Positions 14,685-23,733 of a stretch of 64,000 nt of DNA are shown piece by piece. Location of the stretch: assembly GCA_002709955.1 (NCBI GenBank), contig PAQY01000003.1, forward strand, positions 1 to 64,000. Direction: 5' to 3'. A program made the position numbers and the translations under genes. Source of the DNA: Rhodospirillaceae bacterium. GTDB lineage: Bacteria > Pseudomonadota > Alphaproteobacteria > UBA8366 > Aestuariispiraceae. The notes under the pieces were generated by a model. It saw only the letters and a program-made list of their open reading frames with translations. It was not told where the DNA came from and made no database searches. The stretch's first letter is position 1. Each line of letters starts with the position of its first letter.

Positions 14685-15158
14685 ATGATCCGTAAGAACG
14701 ATCTTTCCGAGGTGCTGTTCGCATTCGTGATCATCGCCTTTGGCCTGTTCCTGGTCTATAGCGGAATTGATCTGTCGATTGGAAAGATGAGCCGCATCGG
14801 GCCAGGGTTTCTGCCGCTTTGTCTGGGCGTGATCATTACCGTCCTGGGCATCGGAATCCTGTTCGAACGCCAGGAAAAGCATTTGGACATCCCGCCGAAT
14901 ATCCGTGGGTTGGCATTGATCACTCTGGCAATCGGGGCGTTTGCCGCCCTGGTCGAAACGACGGGCCTGTTTCCTGCGACGGCGGCCCTGGTGATCCTGA
15001 CGGCATTGGCCAATCACGAACGTATTCGACCGCTGACCCTGTTGGGCACAATCATCGGGCTGTGTGTTGTTGGATATCTGTTGTTTGTTGCCGCGCTTCA
15101 ACTTCCATTCAAACCTATTTCACCAGATCTTATCTCCTGGTTCACGGGAACGAATTAA
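14685..15158 (+). CDS. tctB: TctB-type small membrane subunit
   Basis: This is a 157-residue protein with four hydrophobic helices and a GPGFLPLCLG motif typical of the TctB family. The ATG at 14685 is preferred over 14646 because GGAG lies 8 bases before it and the product then matches family starts (MIRKNDLSE). It is the small membrane component of the TctABC importer. Its stop is 3 bases before the tctA start. Confidence 0.9.
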   Translation: MIRKNDLSEVLFAFVIIAFGLFLVYSGIDLSIGKMSRIGPGFLPLCLGVIITVLGIGILFERQEKHLDIPPNIRGLALITLAIGAFAALVETTGLFPATAALVILTALANHERIRPLTLLGTIIGLCVVGYLLFVAALQLPFKPISPDLISWFTGTN

Positions 15159-15161
15159 ATC

Positions 15162-16679
15162 ATGGAACTGTTGTCAAATCTCGCGCTTGGAATGGAAACC
15201 GCGTTTTCTTATGACGCGTTGTTGTATTGTTTTATCGGCGTGTCGATTGGCACCTTTGTCGGTGCATTGCCGGGCATTGGCCCAATGGTTACCATTTCAG
15301 TGGCCCTTCCTTTGACATTTGGCCTGGACCCGACGGTCGCCCTTATCATGCTGGCTGGGATTTTCTATGGTGCCCAATATGGCGGGTCTATTACATCCAT
15401 CCTGTTGAACCTGCCAGGAACAGCATCGACCGCTGTGACAGCCCTGGACGGCTATCCGATGACAAAGAACGGTCGCGCCGGGCTGGCCCTTTTCATCAAT
15501 GCCGTTGCGTCCTTTTGCGGCAGTTCGCTGGCGGTGCTGCTGGTTATGGGATTCGCCCCCACCATCGCCGATTTCGCCCTTGGCTTCAATTCAACGGAAT
15601 ATTTTTCCGTGATGCTGCTGGGCCTGATCGCGGCCTGTACCATGTCGAATGGGTCTACCCTGAAGGCGTTGGTTATGGTGGCATTCGGGTTGGTATTGGG
15701 CATAGTTGGCCTGGATCTGAATTCCGGCGTCCCCCGCTTCACCTTTGGATTTCTGGGCCTGACTGAGGGTGTCAGTTTGATTTCCATCGCTATGGGCCTG
15801 TTTGGCATTGCCGAAATTGTCACAAAACTGGCTGAATCCAAGAATGGGGGCAGCGCAGCGGAACCCAAAGTCACGCATGTCCCTTTCCGCGATATGTTGC
15901 CCAAACGCGATGAGTTACGCAGGCTTTGGGGACCCATCCTGCGCGGCACGGGGATTGGTTCGGTTATCGGGGCACTGCCAGGGTCTGGGCCGACCGTCGC
16001 CGCCTTCATGGCCTATGCCATGGAAAAGAAAGTCAGCCGCACGCCAGAAAAGTTCGGCACGGGCGCGCTGGAAGGTGTTGCCGCGCCAGAGGCCGCGAAT
16101 AATGCCTCCGTCCAGGCGGCGTTTATCCCGACACTCAGCCTTGGGATTCCAGGGGATGTGGTGATGGCGATCCTGTTAGGTGCCATGATCATGCACGGTA
16201 TCATTCCCGGGCCACAGTTCATTTCTGCGCAACCTGCTATGTTCTGGGGCCTGATTGTCAGTTTCTGGATTGGCAATGTCATGCTGTTGATCCTGAACTT
16301 GCCGTTGATCGGGCTGTTGGTGAAAATCATCACCGTGCCAGCGCGCATCCTGTATCCGGTCGTTATCTTCTTTATCTGTATCGGGTCCTACAGCGTTGCC
16401 AATAATGTCTTGGATGTTTTTGTAACCCTGGTCTTTGGCCTGGTTGGCTATTTGCTGTTGCGTCTGAACTATAATGCCGCGCCGGTCCTGCTGGGCTTTA
16501 TTCTAGGCCCGATGATGGAAGAAAACCTGCGGCGCTCGCTTGTCATATCACGCGGCGACCTGACGGTCTTTCTGGATCGACCGGTCAGTGTGGGCCTGTT
16601 GCTTGTCTGCCTGCTGCTGCTGTTGATGCCGCTGCGCAAGCCCTTGATGCGTTACATACGGATGGCCGGCCAACGCTAA
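15162..16679 (+). CDS. tctA: TctA-type large permease subunit
   Basis: This is a 505-residue polytopic membrane protein with about 12 helices. It contains the two family motifs GALPGIGPM (about 33-41) and GALPGSGPTV (about 269-278), which are thought to line the substrate path. It drives ion-coupled uptake of the carboxylate bound by TctC. It is followed by a convergent TetR gene; no clear terminator is seen in the 65-base gap, only weak 4-5 bp stems. Confidence 0.95.
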   Translation: MELLSNLALGMETAFSYDALLYCFIGVSIGTFVGALPGIGPMVTISVALPLTFGLDPTVALIMLAGIFYGAQYGGSITSILLNLPGTASTAVTALDGYPMTKNGRAGLALFINAVASFCGSSLAVLLVMGFAPTIADFALGFNSTEYFSVMLLGLIAACTMSNGSTLKALVMVAFGLVLGIVGLDLNSGVPRFTFGFLGLTEGVSLISIAMGLFGIAEIVTKLAESKNGGSAAEPKVTHVPFRDMLPKRDELRRLWGPILRGTGIGSVIGALPGSGPTVAAFMAYAMEKKVSRTPEKFGTGALEGVAAPEAANNASVQAAFIPTLSLGIPGDVVMAILLGAMIMHGIIPGPQFISAQPAMFWGLIVSFWIGNVMLLILNLPLIGLLVKIITVPARILYPVVIFFICIGSYSVANNVLDVFVTLVFGLVGYLLLRLNYNAAPVLLGFILGPMMEENLRRSLVISRGDLTVFLDRPVSVGLLLVCLLLLLMPLRKPLMRYIRMAGQR

Positions 16680-16744
16680 CAAAGGCTGGGAACCAAAGCC
16701 AATGGCCGCAAACCTGCGCCGCACTTACCGTGAGGCGGGATGCT

Positions 16745-17386
16745 CTATGCGGTTTCGACAGGAATGCCTAACTGCAAATCGATGTAATTCTGGCAGCATT
16801 TAATGGCGCGATCACGCGATGTCATGCGTTCATAGGTGGACAATACCAACCAGTGCCCGTCGATCATTGTTATCAGACCAATCGACGCCTGACGGGCATC
16901 AATGGTAACACCATGCTGTTTGGCGGCGGCGGCGAACAATGTTTCCGTTCGATCCTGATAGGCACGATAGCTTTCACTGTTCGCTTCCCGGACCAGCGGA
17001 TTAAACCGAATCTCATGCCAGAAAGTAATGAAGGCATTGCGTATCAAGGGCGTATTAACCTTGGGAGAGAAGACCGCCATTGGCAGGGCACGCAATTGCT
17101 TTTCCGGATCATCCCCGACAGCAGCCTGGCATTTAGCAACATAATTTGCCGCCGTGTCATAAAGGTGCCGAAACGCAATCTCCAGCAGGTGTTCCTTGCT
17201 TTCGAAATAATGGCTCATCAAGCCACGGGAACTGTCTGCCTCGGCACAGATAGAACGGACCGTAGTCCCAGCGACACCATGTTCCGCCAAAGACCGGATG
17301 GTGCCCTCAATCAGCGCATTGCGTCGATATTCATTAATCTCAGGATGCGTCCGCGGCCGTTCCTTCGCCTTGCGCTTTTCCAGCAT
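16745..17386 (-). CDS. TetR-family regulator (BetI-like)
   Basis: This is a 213-residue protein. The ATG at 17386 has GGAGAAG 3-9 bases before it and is preferred over the ORF start at 17416. The HTH region (about 20-65) reads GTTVRSICAEADSSRGLMSHYFESKEHLL, close to BetI-type repressors; the C-terminal domain binds the effector. A 20-bp palindrome-like site lies 45 bases upstream. The same motif occurs before the polyamine permease operon, the 2OG oxygenase and the binding-protein gene. I infer that it is their autoregulated repressor. Confidence 0.85.
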   Translation of the reverse strand: MLEKRKAKERPRTHPEINEYRRNALIEGTIRSLAEHGVAGTTVRSICAEADSSRGLMSHYFESKEHLLEIAFRHLYDTAANYVAKCQAAVGDDPEKQLRALPMAVFSPKVNTPLIRNAFITFWHEIRFNPLVREANSESYRAYQDRTETLFAAAAKQHGVTIDARQASIGLITMIDGHWLVLSTYERMTSRDRAIKCCQNYIDLQLGIPVETA

Positions 17387-17430
17387 TCTCTTCTCCCAGC
17401 AACGAAACACCAACACTTAAATCATTTTGA

Positions 17431-17450
17431 TAAGCTGGATGTCCGGCATA
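17431..17450. promoter_or_regulatory. Operator-like palindrome, site D (tetR promoter)
   Basis: TAAGCTGGATGTCCGGCATA agrees at 14 of 20 positions with the pattern TTTGTTGGACGTCCGACAAA. It lies upstream of the TetR gene, consistent with autoregulation. It is the weakest of the four copies. Confidence 0.45.
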
Positions 17451-17566
17451 TTTTCAACCAAGGTTAACAGTACCCTGTTCCACCGGACTATGGCAATTCC
17501 AGAAGCTGGTATGGGCCAGCTTGCCTAGAAGAGAGAACGTGCTGCCCGCCTGTTCTAGCCGCCTGG

Positions 17567-18478
17567 CTATTTTTGCCAATGCGGGATCCAATCTCCCTCC
17601 ATTTGCAAGGAAATGCCTGCGGCATCTTCCTCCAGTTTTACGACATGCAATTCCCCCTTGTCCCCGCCATAGGTGGTTTGCGCCTTCAGGAAGCGATCCC
17701 GTACCAAGCGCGTGACACTGGCTTCCGTCCCGGCGGCATCACAGGCCCCTACGATCAAGTTCAGGTCCTTCATGCATAGATCCAATGTAAAGGACGGATC
17801 ATAATGCCCTTGAAAGACAGAGGGCGCGTCGTGATGCATGCACCAACTTTCCGATGCCCCGATCTTTAATGCTTCCCAGGCGCGTTTCAGATCCACACCG
17901 GATTTCACGGCCATGACCAATGCTTCGCCCATGGCGGTCGCATGAATGGCCCACAGTTGATTGCTGGCCAGTTTGGTGATCGCCCCTGATCCATTCGGCC
18001 CCATAAAATGCACAGGTCCCATCAGTTCCATCATCGGGCGCAGGCGCTCAATCGTCGCCTCATCCCCGCCTGCAAATTGGGTCATATTGCCATTGCGCGC
18101 ACCATCCACAGCGCCAGTTACAGGCGCATCAATCGCGATGGCCCCCTTGGCATGAATGTCGGCTGCCAGCGCCCGGCTGAGAGTAGGTTCATTGGTGGTC
18201 ATATCAATCCAGACCTGCCCCGGCTGGATCGCAGAAAGCAGTCCATTCTCACTGCGCAATACAGATTCAATCTGTTTCGGGCCAAACACCATGGTGAATA
18301 TTACATCGGCACCCGCAGCGGCCAGGGCCGGTGTGTCCGCCCATTGTGCACCCAGTTCCAAATGCGCCTTGCCACGATGACGGTCCAAATCACAGACGGT
18401 CAGCTCATGCCCGCCCTTAATTAGATTCAAGGAGGCCGCGCCGCCCATTGTCCCAAGTCCGATAAAGCCAATACGCAT
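17567..18478 (-). CDS. 3-hydroxyisobutyrate dehydrogenase-family oxidoreductase
   Basis: This is a 303-residue NAD(P)-dependent beta-hydroxyacid dehydrogenase. The Rossmann motif GFIGLGTMGGAASLNL is at 4-19. A substrate loop DAPVTGAVDGARNGNMTQFAGG (about 118-139) follows, and the catalytic Lys lies in ITKLASNQL (K at about 169). It oxidises a hydroxy acid to its semialdehyde. It is the last gene of the permease operon, 55 bases after the ATPase gene. Methylmalonate-semialdehyde dehydrogenase is encoded nearby, so the two could act in series. Confidence 0.85.
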   Translation of the reverse strand: MRIGFIGLGTMGGAASLNLIKGGHELTVCDLDRHRGKAHLELGAQWADTPALAAAGADVIFTMVFGPKQIESVLRSENGLLSAIQPGQVWIDMTTNEPTLSRALAADIHAKGAIAIDAPVTGAVDGARNGNMTQFAGGDEATIERLRPMMELMGPVHFMGPNGSGAITKLASNQLWAIHATAMGEALVMAVKSGVDLKRAWEALKIGASESWCMHHDAPSVFQGHYDPSFTLDLCMKDLNLIVGACDAAGTEASVTRLVRDRFLKAQTTYGGDKGELHVVKLEEDAAGISLQMEGDWIPHWQK

Positions 18479-18533
18479 GAATATGTGTCCTGTTCTATTG
18501 TGTGTGTGAAAACGAGCCTGGGTCGAGAAAAAC

Positions 18534-19619
18534 TCACCCCATCTGGGGCAGAATCACGGCCGATTCAGGCACCAGTTGAACGGTCATTTGATCGCTGTCC
18601 ACGGCCTTGCCGTGCGCCCTGGCCACTGCAGAGGGGACAGATACGGTCAAAGGCGTTTCCAGGCCATCCCCGGTCATCATGAAGTGCAGATGTGTGCCGA
18701 AATAAGCGCGGTTGATGATCTTCAGGCTTAACCCATTCGAATCCGTGGCGATCGAAAAATTCTCCGGTCGGATGGCGACCAGCACCTTATCCCCCTTCGC
18801 AAACCGTCGACCGCCGGAGGGAAATTTCAAGTCCCCGAAACACGGCATGGCGATGGAAACAAATCCAGGCTCCTGCGCTTCTACGATGCCGGGGATCAGG
18901 TTCATCTCACCCACAAATTCTGCGACCTCTCGACTAACCGGCAGATCATACAAGTCGGTTGGCGGACAGCATTGCAGGACCTTTCCTTTGGACATGACCG
19001 CGATTTTATCGGACAGGGTCAGTGCCTCTTCCTGGTCGTGGGTTACAAAGACGAAAGTGATGCCAACTTCTCGCTGGATCGCCCGCAATTCTATCTGCAT
19101 GCTTTGACGCAGGCGCTTGTCCAGTGCCGATAAAGGTTCATCCAGTAACAGGACTTTAGGCTGTACAATAAGGGCGCGCGCCAGGGCGATACGCTGCATT
19201 TGCCCGCCCGATAATTGCGAGGGGCTGCGGTCGCCATATCCTTCCAAATGCACCAGTTCCAGCATTGCATCGACTCTGCGCTGCCATTCCGCCCGGGTCA
19301 GCTTTTGGCGGCGCAGGCCATACCCCACATTATCCGCGACGCTGAGATGGGGAAAAATTGCATAGCTTTGAAACACCATGTTGGTCGGGCGTCGATAGGA
19401 TGGAACCGACGTGACATCGACGCCATCGATCATGATCCGCCCCGACGTTGGCCTGTCCAAGCCGCCCAGCATAGTCAGCAATGTCGTCTTGCCACAGCCA
19501 GACGGCCCCAACAGGGAAAAGAAGGATCCTTTGGCGATATCCAGATCGACATTGTCCACCGCAATCACAGGCCCATAAGTCTTTCGGATCGACCGTAAGG
19601 AGATGAAATCATCCGTCAT
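18534..19619 (-). CDS. Polyamine-type ABC transporter ATPase
   Basis: This is a 361-residue PotA-like ATPase. Walker A is GPSGCGKTT (about 38-46), the signature LSGGQMQR is near 136-143, and Walker B is VLLLDEPLSALD followed by the switch His in FVTHDQEEA. A C-terminal TOBE domain (about 280-350) is typical of spermidine/putrescine and related importers. It energises the two permeases encoded immediately upstream. It is 18 bases from the preceding gene. Confidence 0.9.
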   Translation of the reverse strand: MTDDFISLRSIRKTYGPVIAVDNVDLDIAKGSFFSLLGPSGCGKTTLLTMLGGLDRPTSGRIMIDGVDVTSVPSYRRPTNMVFQSYAIFPHLSVADNVGYGLRRQKLTRAEWQRRVDAMLELVHLEGYGDRSPSQLSGGQMQRIALARALIVQPKVLLLDEPLSALDKRLRQSMQIELRAIQREVGITFVFVTHDQEEALTLSDKIAVMSKGKVLQCCPPTDLYDLPVSREVAEFVGEMNLIPGIVEAQEPGFVSIAMPCFGDLKFPSGGRRFAKGDKVLVAIRPENFSIATDSNGLSLKIINRAYFGTHLHFMMTGDGLETPLTVSVPSAVARAHGKAVDSDQMTVQLVPESAVILPQMG

Positions 19620-19637
19620 AGTAAAGTCCTTAAAAAA

Positions 19638-20408
19638 TTAAGCCTGTTTCGATCTTAGCCGCTGCGAGATCACAATCAGAATACTGGACACAATGATCAC
19701 GACACTGGCCAATGCGAGGACAAGCGGCAGACGGTCCGGGAACCGCATCTGGCTCCACATAAAGACCGGCAAGGTTGGTGAATTACTGGACAAAAAGAAG
19801 GCCAGAATGAACTCATCAAAGGAGATCGTGAATGTCAGCAAAAGGCTGGACACAATGCCAGGCATGGCCAGGGGCAATGTGACACGGAAGAAGGTTGCCA
19901 GGGGTGGCTCCCCCAAATCCATGGAAGCACGCTCAAAATCCGGGCTTAACCCGTCAAACCGGGAAACCAGAACGCCATAGGAAAACGGCGTGCAGATCAT
20001 CAGATGCCCCAAAATGACGGTCGCCAGCGACAGGCCTAGCCCCGTCATCATAAAGATCGACAATAATGCGACACCCGTCACCACTGTCGGCAAAGCCAAA
20101 GGCACAAAAAGTGAAACCGTCGCCAAAGACCGGCCCCGAAACCGATAGCGGGTGGTCGCCATGGCAGCCAGCATGCCGCTGAATGTCGCAAGAATTGCCG
20201 TTGTCACCGCGATGATCATGCTGTTGGAAAACGCCGACAACAGCTGTTGGTTCTCCATTGCCGCATGATACCAGCGCAGTGTGAACGCCTTCAATGGAAA
20301 GGCGATATAGACAGAATCATTGAACGAAAAGGCGATGATCAAGACGATGGGTAAATACAGCACAATGAAATAAATCATTGCATAGAAGAGTCTCACTTTG
20401 CGCATCAT
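19638..20408 (-). CDS. Polyamine-type ABC permease (PotC-like)
   Basis: This is a 256-residue, six-helix permease. The coupling EAA-type loop reads FERASMDLGEPPLATFFRVTLPLAMPG (about 155-181), containing the conserved D-L-G. It starts 3 bases after the stop of the PotB-like gene, with two adjacent ATG codons available (20408 and 20405). It forms the membrane channel with its partner. Confidence 0.9.
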   Translation of the reverse strand: MMRKVRLFYAMIYFIVLYLPIVLIIAFSFNDSVYIAFPLKAFTLRWYHAAMENQQLLSAFSNSMIIAVTTAILATFSGMLAAMATTRYRFRGRSLATVSLFVPLALPTVVTGVALLSIFMMTGLGLSLATVILGHLMICTPFSYGVLVSRFDGLSPDFERASMDLGEPPLATFFRVTLPLAMPGIVSSLLLTFTISFDEFILAFFLSSNSPTLPVFMWSQMRFPDRLPLVLALASVVIIVSSILIVISQRLRSKQA

Positions 20409-20411
20409 GAC

Positions 20412-21266
20412 CTACCGAATTGCCTTAATGGCGTGCCTGGAGCCCGCGATGAAAATGCAGACCAGCAGCGTTGCGACCAGCATGGCAAGCAGCGCGACAG
20501 CCGCGCCCAAAGGCCAATTGTTAGAAGCGCCAAACTGCATGGCGATAAAGTTTCCGATCATAACCCCGGTCGGCCCCCCCAATAAATGGGGCGTCACGTA
20601 ATCTCCAAAAGTCGGGATAAACACCAAGACAAAGGCCGCTGTCACCCCTGGCAGGGAAAGCGGCAGGATCACCCGAAAGAAGGTCTGCATCGGTGTGTCG
20701 CTTAAATCCCCCGATGCCCGGATCAGGGAGCGGTCTATTTTCTCCAGGCTTACATAAATCGGCAGAATCGCAAATGGTGCCCAGGCATGGGTCAATGCGA
20801 TCACCACGGATGTGGAGTTATACAGCAGGGCTTCTATCGGCTGGTCAATAATCCCCAACCCCATCAGACTGGTGTTTATCATCCCCTGATAACCCAGAAT
20901 CAGCTTCCAAGACAGGACACGCAAAAGATAACTGATCCAACACGGCAAGGTGAACAGCATCAACCACAGCAGCTTGTTGCGGGTCAGATCAAAGGCCAGC
21001 AGATACGCAATGGGATAGGCCAGCACCAGGGACAGAAGTGTCACCCCAAAGGAAATCAATGCTGACTTTACCATCAATTTTAATATCAGCGGACTGGTCA
21101 GGGCCAATTCGACATTATGCGTGGAGAATGTCAGGTCGATATCAAGATAACTCTGGCGCGCCACAGCCAGCACCATCAGCACCACCATACAGATCGCCAG
21201 CGTCGCAACGGTCGTCAGCATTGCTGGCGTCAATAAGAAATACGGGCTATTGGAACGCCGTGACAT
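20412..21266 (-). CDS. Polyamine-type ABC permease (PotB-like)
   Basis: This is a 284-residue, six-helix permease with a leading cytoplasmic stretch and a long first periplasmic loop. The EAA loop reads LIRASGDLSDTPMQTFFRVILPLSLPG (about 178-204). It is the first gene of the potB-potC-potA-dehydrogenase operon, with an operator-like palindrome about 97 bases upstream. The matching periplasmic protein is encoded apart, at 24679-25785, with an unrelated gene in between. Confidence 0.9.
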   Translation of the reverse strand: MSRRSNSPYFLLTPAMLTTVATLAICMVVLMVLAVARQSYLDIDLTFSTHNVELALTSPLILKLMVKSALISFGVTLLSLVLAYPIAYLLAFDLTRNKLLWLMLFTLPCWISYLLRVLSWKLILGYQGMINTSLMGLGIIDQPIEALLYNSTSVVIALTHAWAPFAILPIYVSLEKIDRSLIRASGDLSDTPMQTFFRVILPLSLPGVTAAFVLVFIPTFGDYVTPHLLGGPTGVMIGNFIAMQFGASNNWPLGAAVALLAMLVATLLVCIFIAGSRHAIKAIR

Positions 21267-21362
21267 GCGCTGTCCCCATCCTGACGAAATTCTCTTCCGT
21301 CCTTAGTTTTTCTATCTTGGGCTATTCATTTGGCGTAACGCAACACCGACTTTATTAAAAAA

Positions 21363-21382
21363 TTTGTCAGTCGTCCAACATA
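21363..21382. promoter_or_regulatory. Operator-like palindrome, site B (permease operon)
   Basis: TTTGTCAGTCGTCCAACATA closely follows the TTTGTYGGACGTCCRACAAA pattern. It lies upstream of the permease operon in an AT-rich interval and is followed by ACTTTATT-type sequence that is also found next to site C. Confidence 0.6.
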
Positions 21383-21513
21383 CTTTATTGGGGTTTATTA
21401 CCTTACCATTAAAAAATTGTCTTTAACGGCCCCTTTTCAAAGGTAGACGTCTTCCTGCTCTGAAGTGATTTTTGCTTCTTCAGAAAGCGATGCGGGCGGT
21501 GTAAAACCGTAAC

Positions 21514-23316
21514 TCAAACTGGACTCATTCCTGTTATTCTATCGCCCTCAATTTTCAACAGCATTGTCGTCGGCTGCCGACGCTCCATCATGAAAGCTTC
21601 AGCTGCGTTAAGATCACTCTCAACTTGCAGGCGGCAAAGTTCAATTTGCTTCAACAATTCATCATTCCATTCTAACAAAGACAACTTGCGCTCATTCAGT
21701 GTCAGCTTGGTGTTCCATACGGATGACAAACCGCCGATCGTGCGTTGCATTTTGCCGTCTGTTTGCTTTAACAGATCACCGCCCGCATCAAGCATGAGGA
21801 TTGCATCTTGAATGTCGCGCTTCCTAAACTGTTTCAATCGCTCTTCACCTGGAAAAACAGTCAGTAATTGCCAGCCACAGGCACGCGCGCGTATACATAG
21901 AAGTAAGGTATTATATAGATCGTACATGAGTTTCTGATGGTCCCGAATTATCGTTTCCAACCCCTTCGAACCGAACCCTTCTTTATCCTTCAGTTCCGAG
22001 ATTCGATCACTGTCACTGCGAATATCAGCAAGAATATGCTCCTGCACTTCCAGCAATCTTGCTTCATGGCTTTCGATCTGAACACGAATGCTTTCAGTCC
22101 ATTCTCCTTCCAAAACTGACTGCGCTACTTGCTCCATGTAACGAATTGCACCCGTAATAGCGGACCGCCGATGTTCTTCCTGAAAGCGTTGTATTTTCGT
22201 TACACCCGACTTGATATCATCCAGTTTTCGGCTGATATCAGCTAGGTGCTTTTGTGCAACGGCGACAGATACGATTTGGAATACTGCCCCAGCATTAACG
22301 ATGCTTGATAGCGTTGATGGATCGAACAATTTTGCATGTTCTGAAATTGTGCCATTGGACGCGCGAACAACGGCTGAAAAGGCTCCATCTTTTCCTTTCT
22401 GCAAACTTCCATTGACGACCACTTCCATATAATGGGTGTTTGCAACTTCAATTGCTGCCGCCATCCCAGGCACAACCGAAAGCAGAGGGGAGAGTCGGCT
22501 GATACAACTGTCTTCCTCACTAACACTATTCCATTGTACTAGGCCTGGGTCTGTAATTTGCGTCATCGACAAGCACGGGACATTTTGCGCGTCAGAAATC
22601 TCCAGTGAGTCGGAACGCTCGAACTTTAGTTCTCTTACCAACACTGGGAGAGTCGGATCAAAAGCATCTTCGATTTTTACGTCAGTCGGTGCGTGACTAT
22701 CGAGAATTCTTTTTCTCAAATAAGCTATGTGAAGAACACATGGAACAGTAACCCGAAAGGCGGGCTCGGCCAGATCGAAGACAAACGCGCCCCAACCAAT
22801 TGGGTGCAATCGGGTCAGTGCAAATAGAACAGTCGTTTTCGCGATGGCTTTAGTGGCCGTGAGCGTCCCTGAGGCCGTGCGTCGGGCTTCTGCCATCACC
22901 TCCTGTTGTTCCTCAGCGGTGAGATTTTTCCATTGACGCTCAAGATAAATCGTCAGCAGATTGTTCTCATTTTTCAGCAAATTGCCTTTCTCATAGGGTA
23001 TGTCGAGCTTCTTACACACATCGACTACAATTTCATCGTAAGGTGGCCCTTCATTCCCACGGAAGATATTACGAAAGGAGTTACCGCCGAATAGTCGAAT
23101 CTCATTCCCAATTTGGCGGTGATACTTGGAATGAGCAGGAGAATGTTTTTTATAATCATCATCTTGATCGAGAAAATTCGTAACACGACCAACAACGACC
23201 TCTACCAATGGTGCAAGATCATCATCACTACACACAGACAAAAGTGCATAAAGATCACCTGACTTTATAGCTTCAAGAGTATCTGCAGGAAGAGGCTCAG
23301 TCGTTAAATCCTTCAT
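21514..23316 (-). CDS. YaaW-domain protein with long C-terminal extension, unknown function
   Basis: This is a 600-residue soluble protein. Residues about 23-205 follow the YaaW/ubiquinol-cytochrome-c-chaperone-like pattern (IGNEIRLFGGNSFRNIFRG at 69-87, YDEIVVDVCKKL at 93-104, QWKNLTAEE, FRVTVPCVLHIAYLR near 187-201). The remaining about 395 residues have no family name I can give. They include a VAQKHLADISRKLDDIKSGV helix (about 350-370), a coiled-coil-like stretch with two HRRS/ESHEARLLEV segments, and a helical end. The gene stands alone in AT-rich flanks, splitting the polyamine permease operon from its binding-protein gene. This suggests later insertion. A stress or defence role is possible but unproven. 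Confidence 0.7.
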   Translation of the reverse strand: MKDLTTEPLPADTLEAIKSGDLYALLSVCSDDDLAPLVEVVVGRVTNFLDQDDDYKKHSPAHSKYHRQIGNEIRLFGGNSFRNIFRGNEGPPYDEIVVDVCKKLDIPYEKGNLLKNENNLLTIYLERQWKNLTAEEQQEVMAEARRTASGTLTATKAIAKTTVLFALTRLHPIGWGAFVFDLAEPAFRVTVPCVLHIAYLRKRILDSHAPTDVKIEDAFDPTLPVLVRELKFERSDSLEISDAQNVPCLSMTQITDPGLVQWNSVSEEDSCISRLSPLLSVVPGMAAAIEVANTHYMEVVVNGSLQKGKDGAFSAVVRASNGTISEHAKLFDPSTLSSIVNAGAVFQIVSVAVAQKHLADISRKLDDIKSGVTKIQRFQEEHRRSAITGAIRYMEQVAQSVLEGEWTESIRVQIESHEARLLEVQEHILADIRSDSDRISELKDKEGFGSKGLETIIRDHQKLMYDLYNTLLLCIRARACGWQLLTVFPGEERLKQFRKRDIQDAILMLDAGGDLLKQTDGKMQRTIGGLSSVWNTKLTLNERKLSLLEWNDELLKQIELCRLQVESDLNAAEAFMMERRQPTTMLLKIEGDRITGMSPV

Positions 23317-23733
23317 TATTACATCCGCCCATTTAGAGTGATTTCTATTATATAGAATTATACAAACATGCGCCTCTGTCGATTGTTAAATTAAAAATTC
23401 CGCAACCATTGATCATAGCAGATACGGTCAGACCTTGAGTATAAAGATCAGTGATTATATCTGGATCAAGATTGAGACGGTTTTGCTTAACAAACGAATA
23501 CTAACACGGCGATAGTCCCCGCACTCAATCAAGAGACCTCGATCCTTCAATGGTAACCTGCGCCCTTTTCATGCTGAAATCACCTAAGGTCCTAAAAATG
23601 CCACTAAATCTGTAAAATCTAAAACTGCTCTTAATTTTCTTTGTCGGACGTCCAACAAATTTCTATTGAATGTTGCAGCATTTTCTGTAACGCTCTGCCT
23701 CACTGTTAAGCGATATGAAAAGGAAATGCCTTT
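23317..23733. promoter_or_regulatory. Gene-free control region before the 2OG oxygenase
   Basis: This is 417 AT-rich bases between divergent genes. The left part should carry the promoter of the YaaW-fusion gene. The right part holds the near-perfect palindrome at 23640-23659 and leads into the oxygenase gene. No ORF of note is present. Confidence 0.5.
23640..23659. promoter_or_regulatory. Operator-like palindrome, site A (2OG oxygenase)
   Basis: TTTGTCGGACGTCCAACAAA is an inverted repeat with one mismatched pair (TTTGT-C/T-GGACGTCC-A/G-ACAAA). It lies 75 bases before the oxygenase start codon and is the best copy of the shared motif. Confidence 0.65.
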
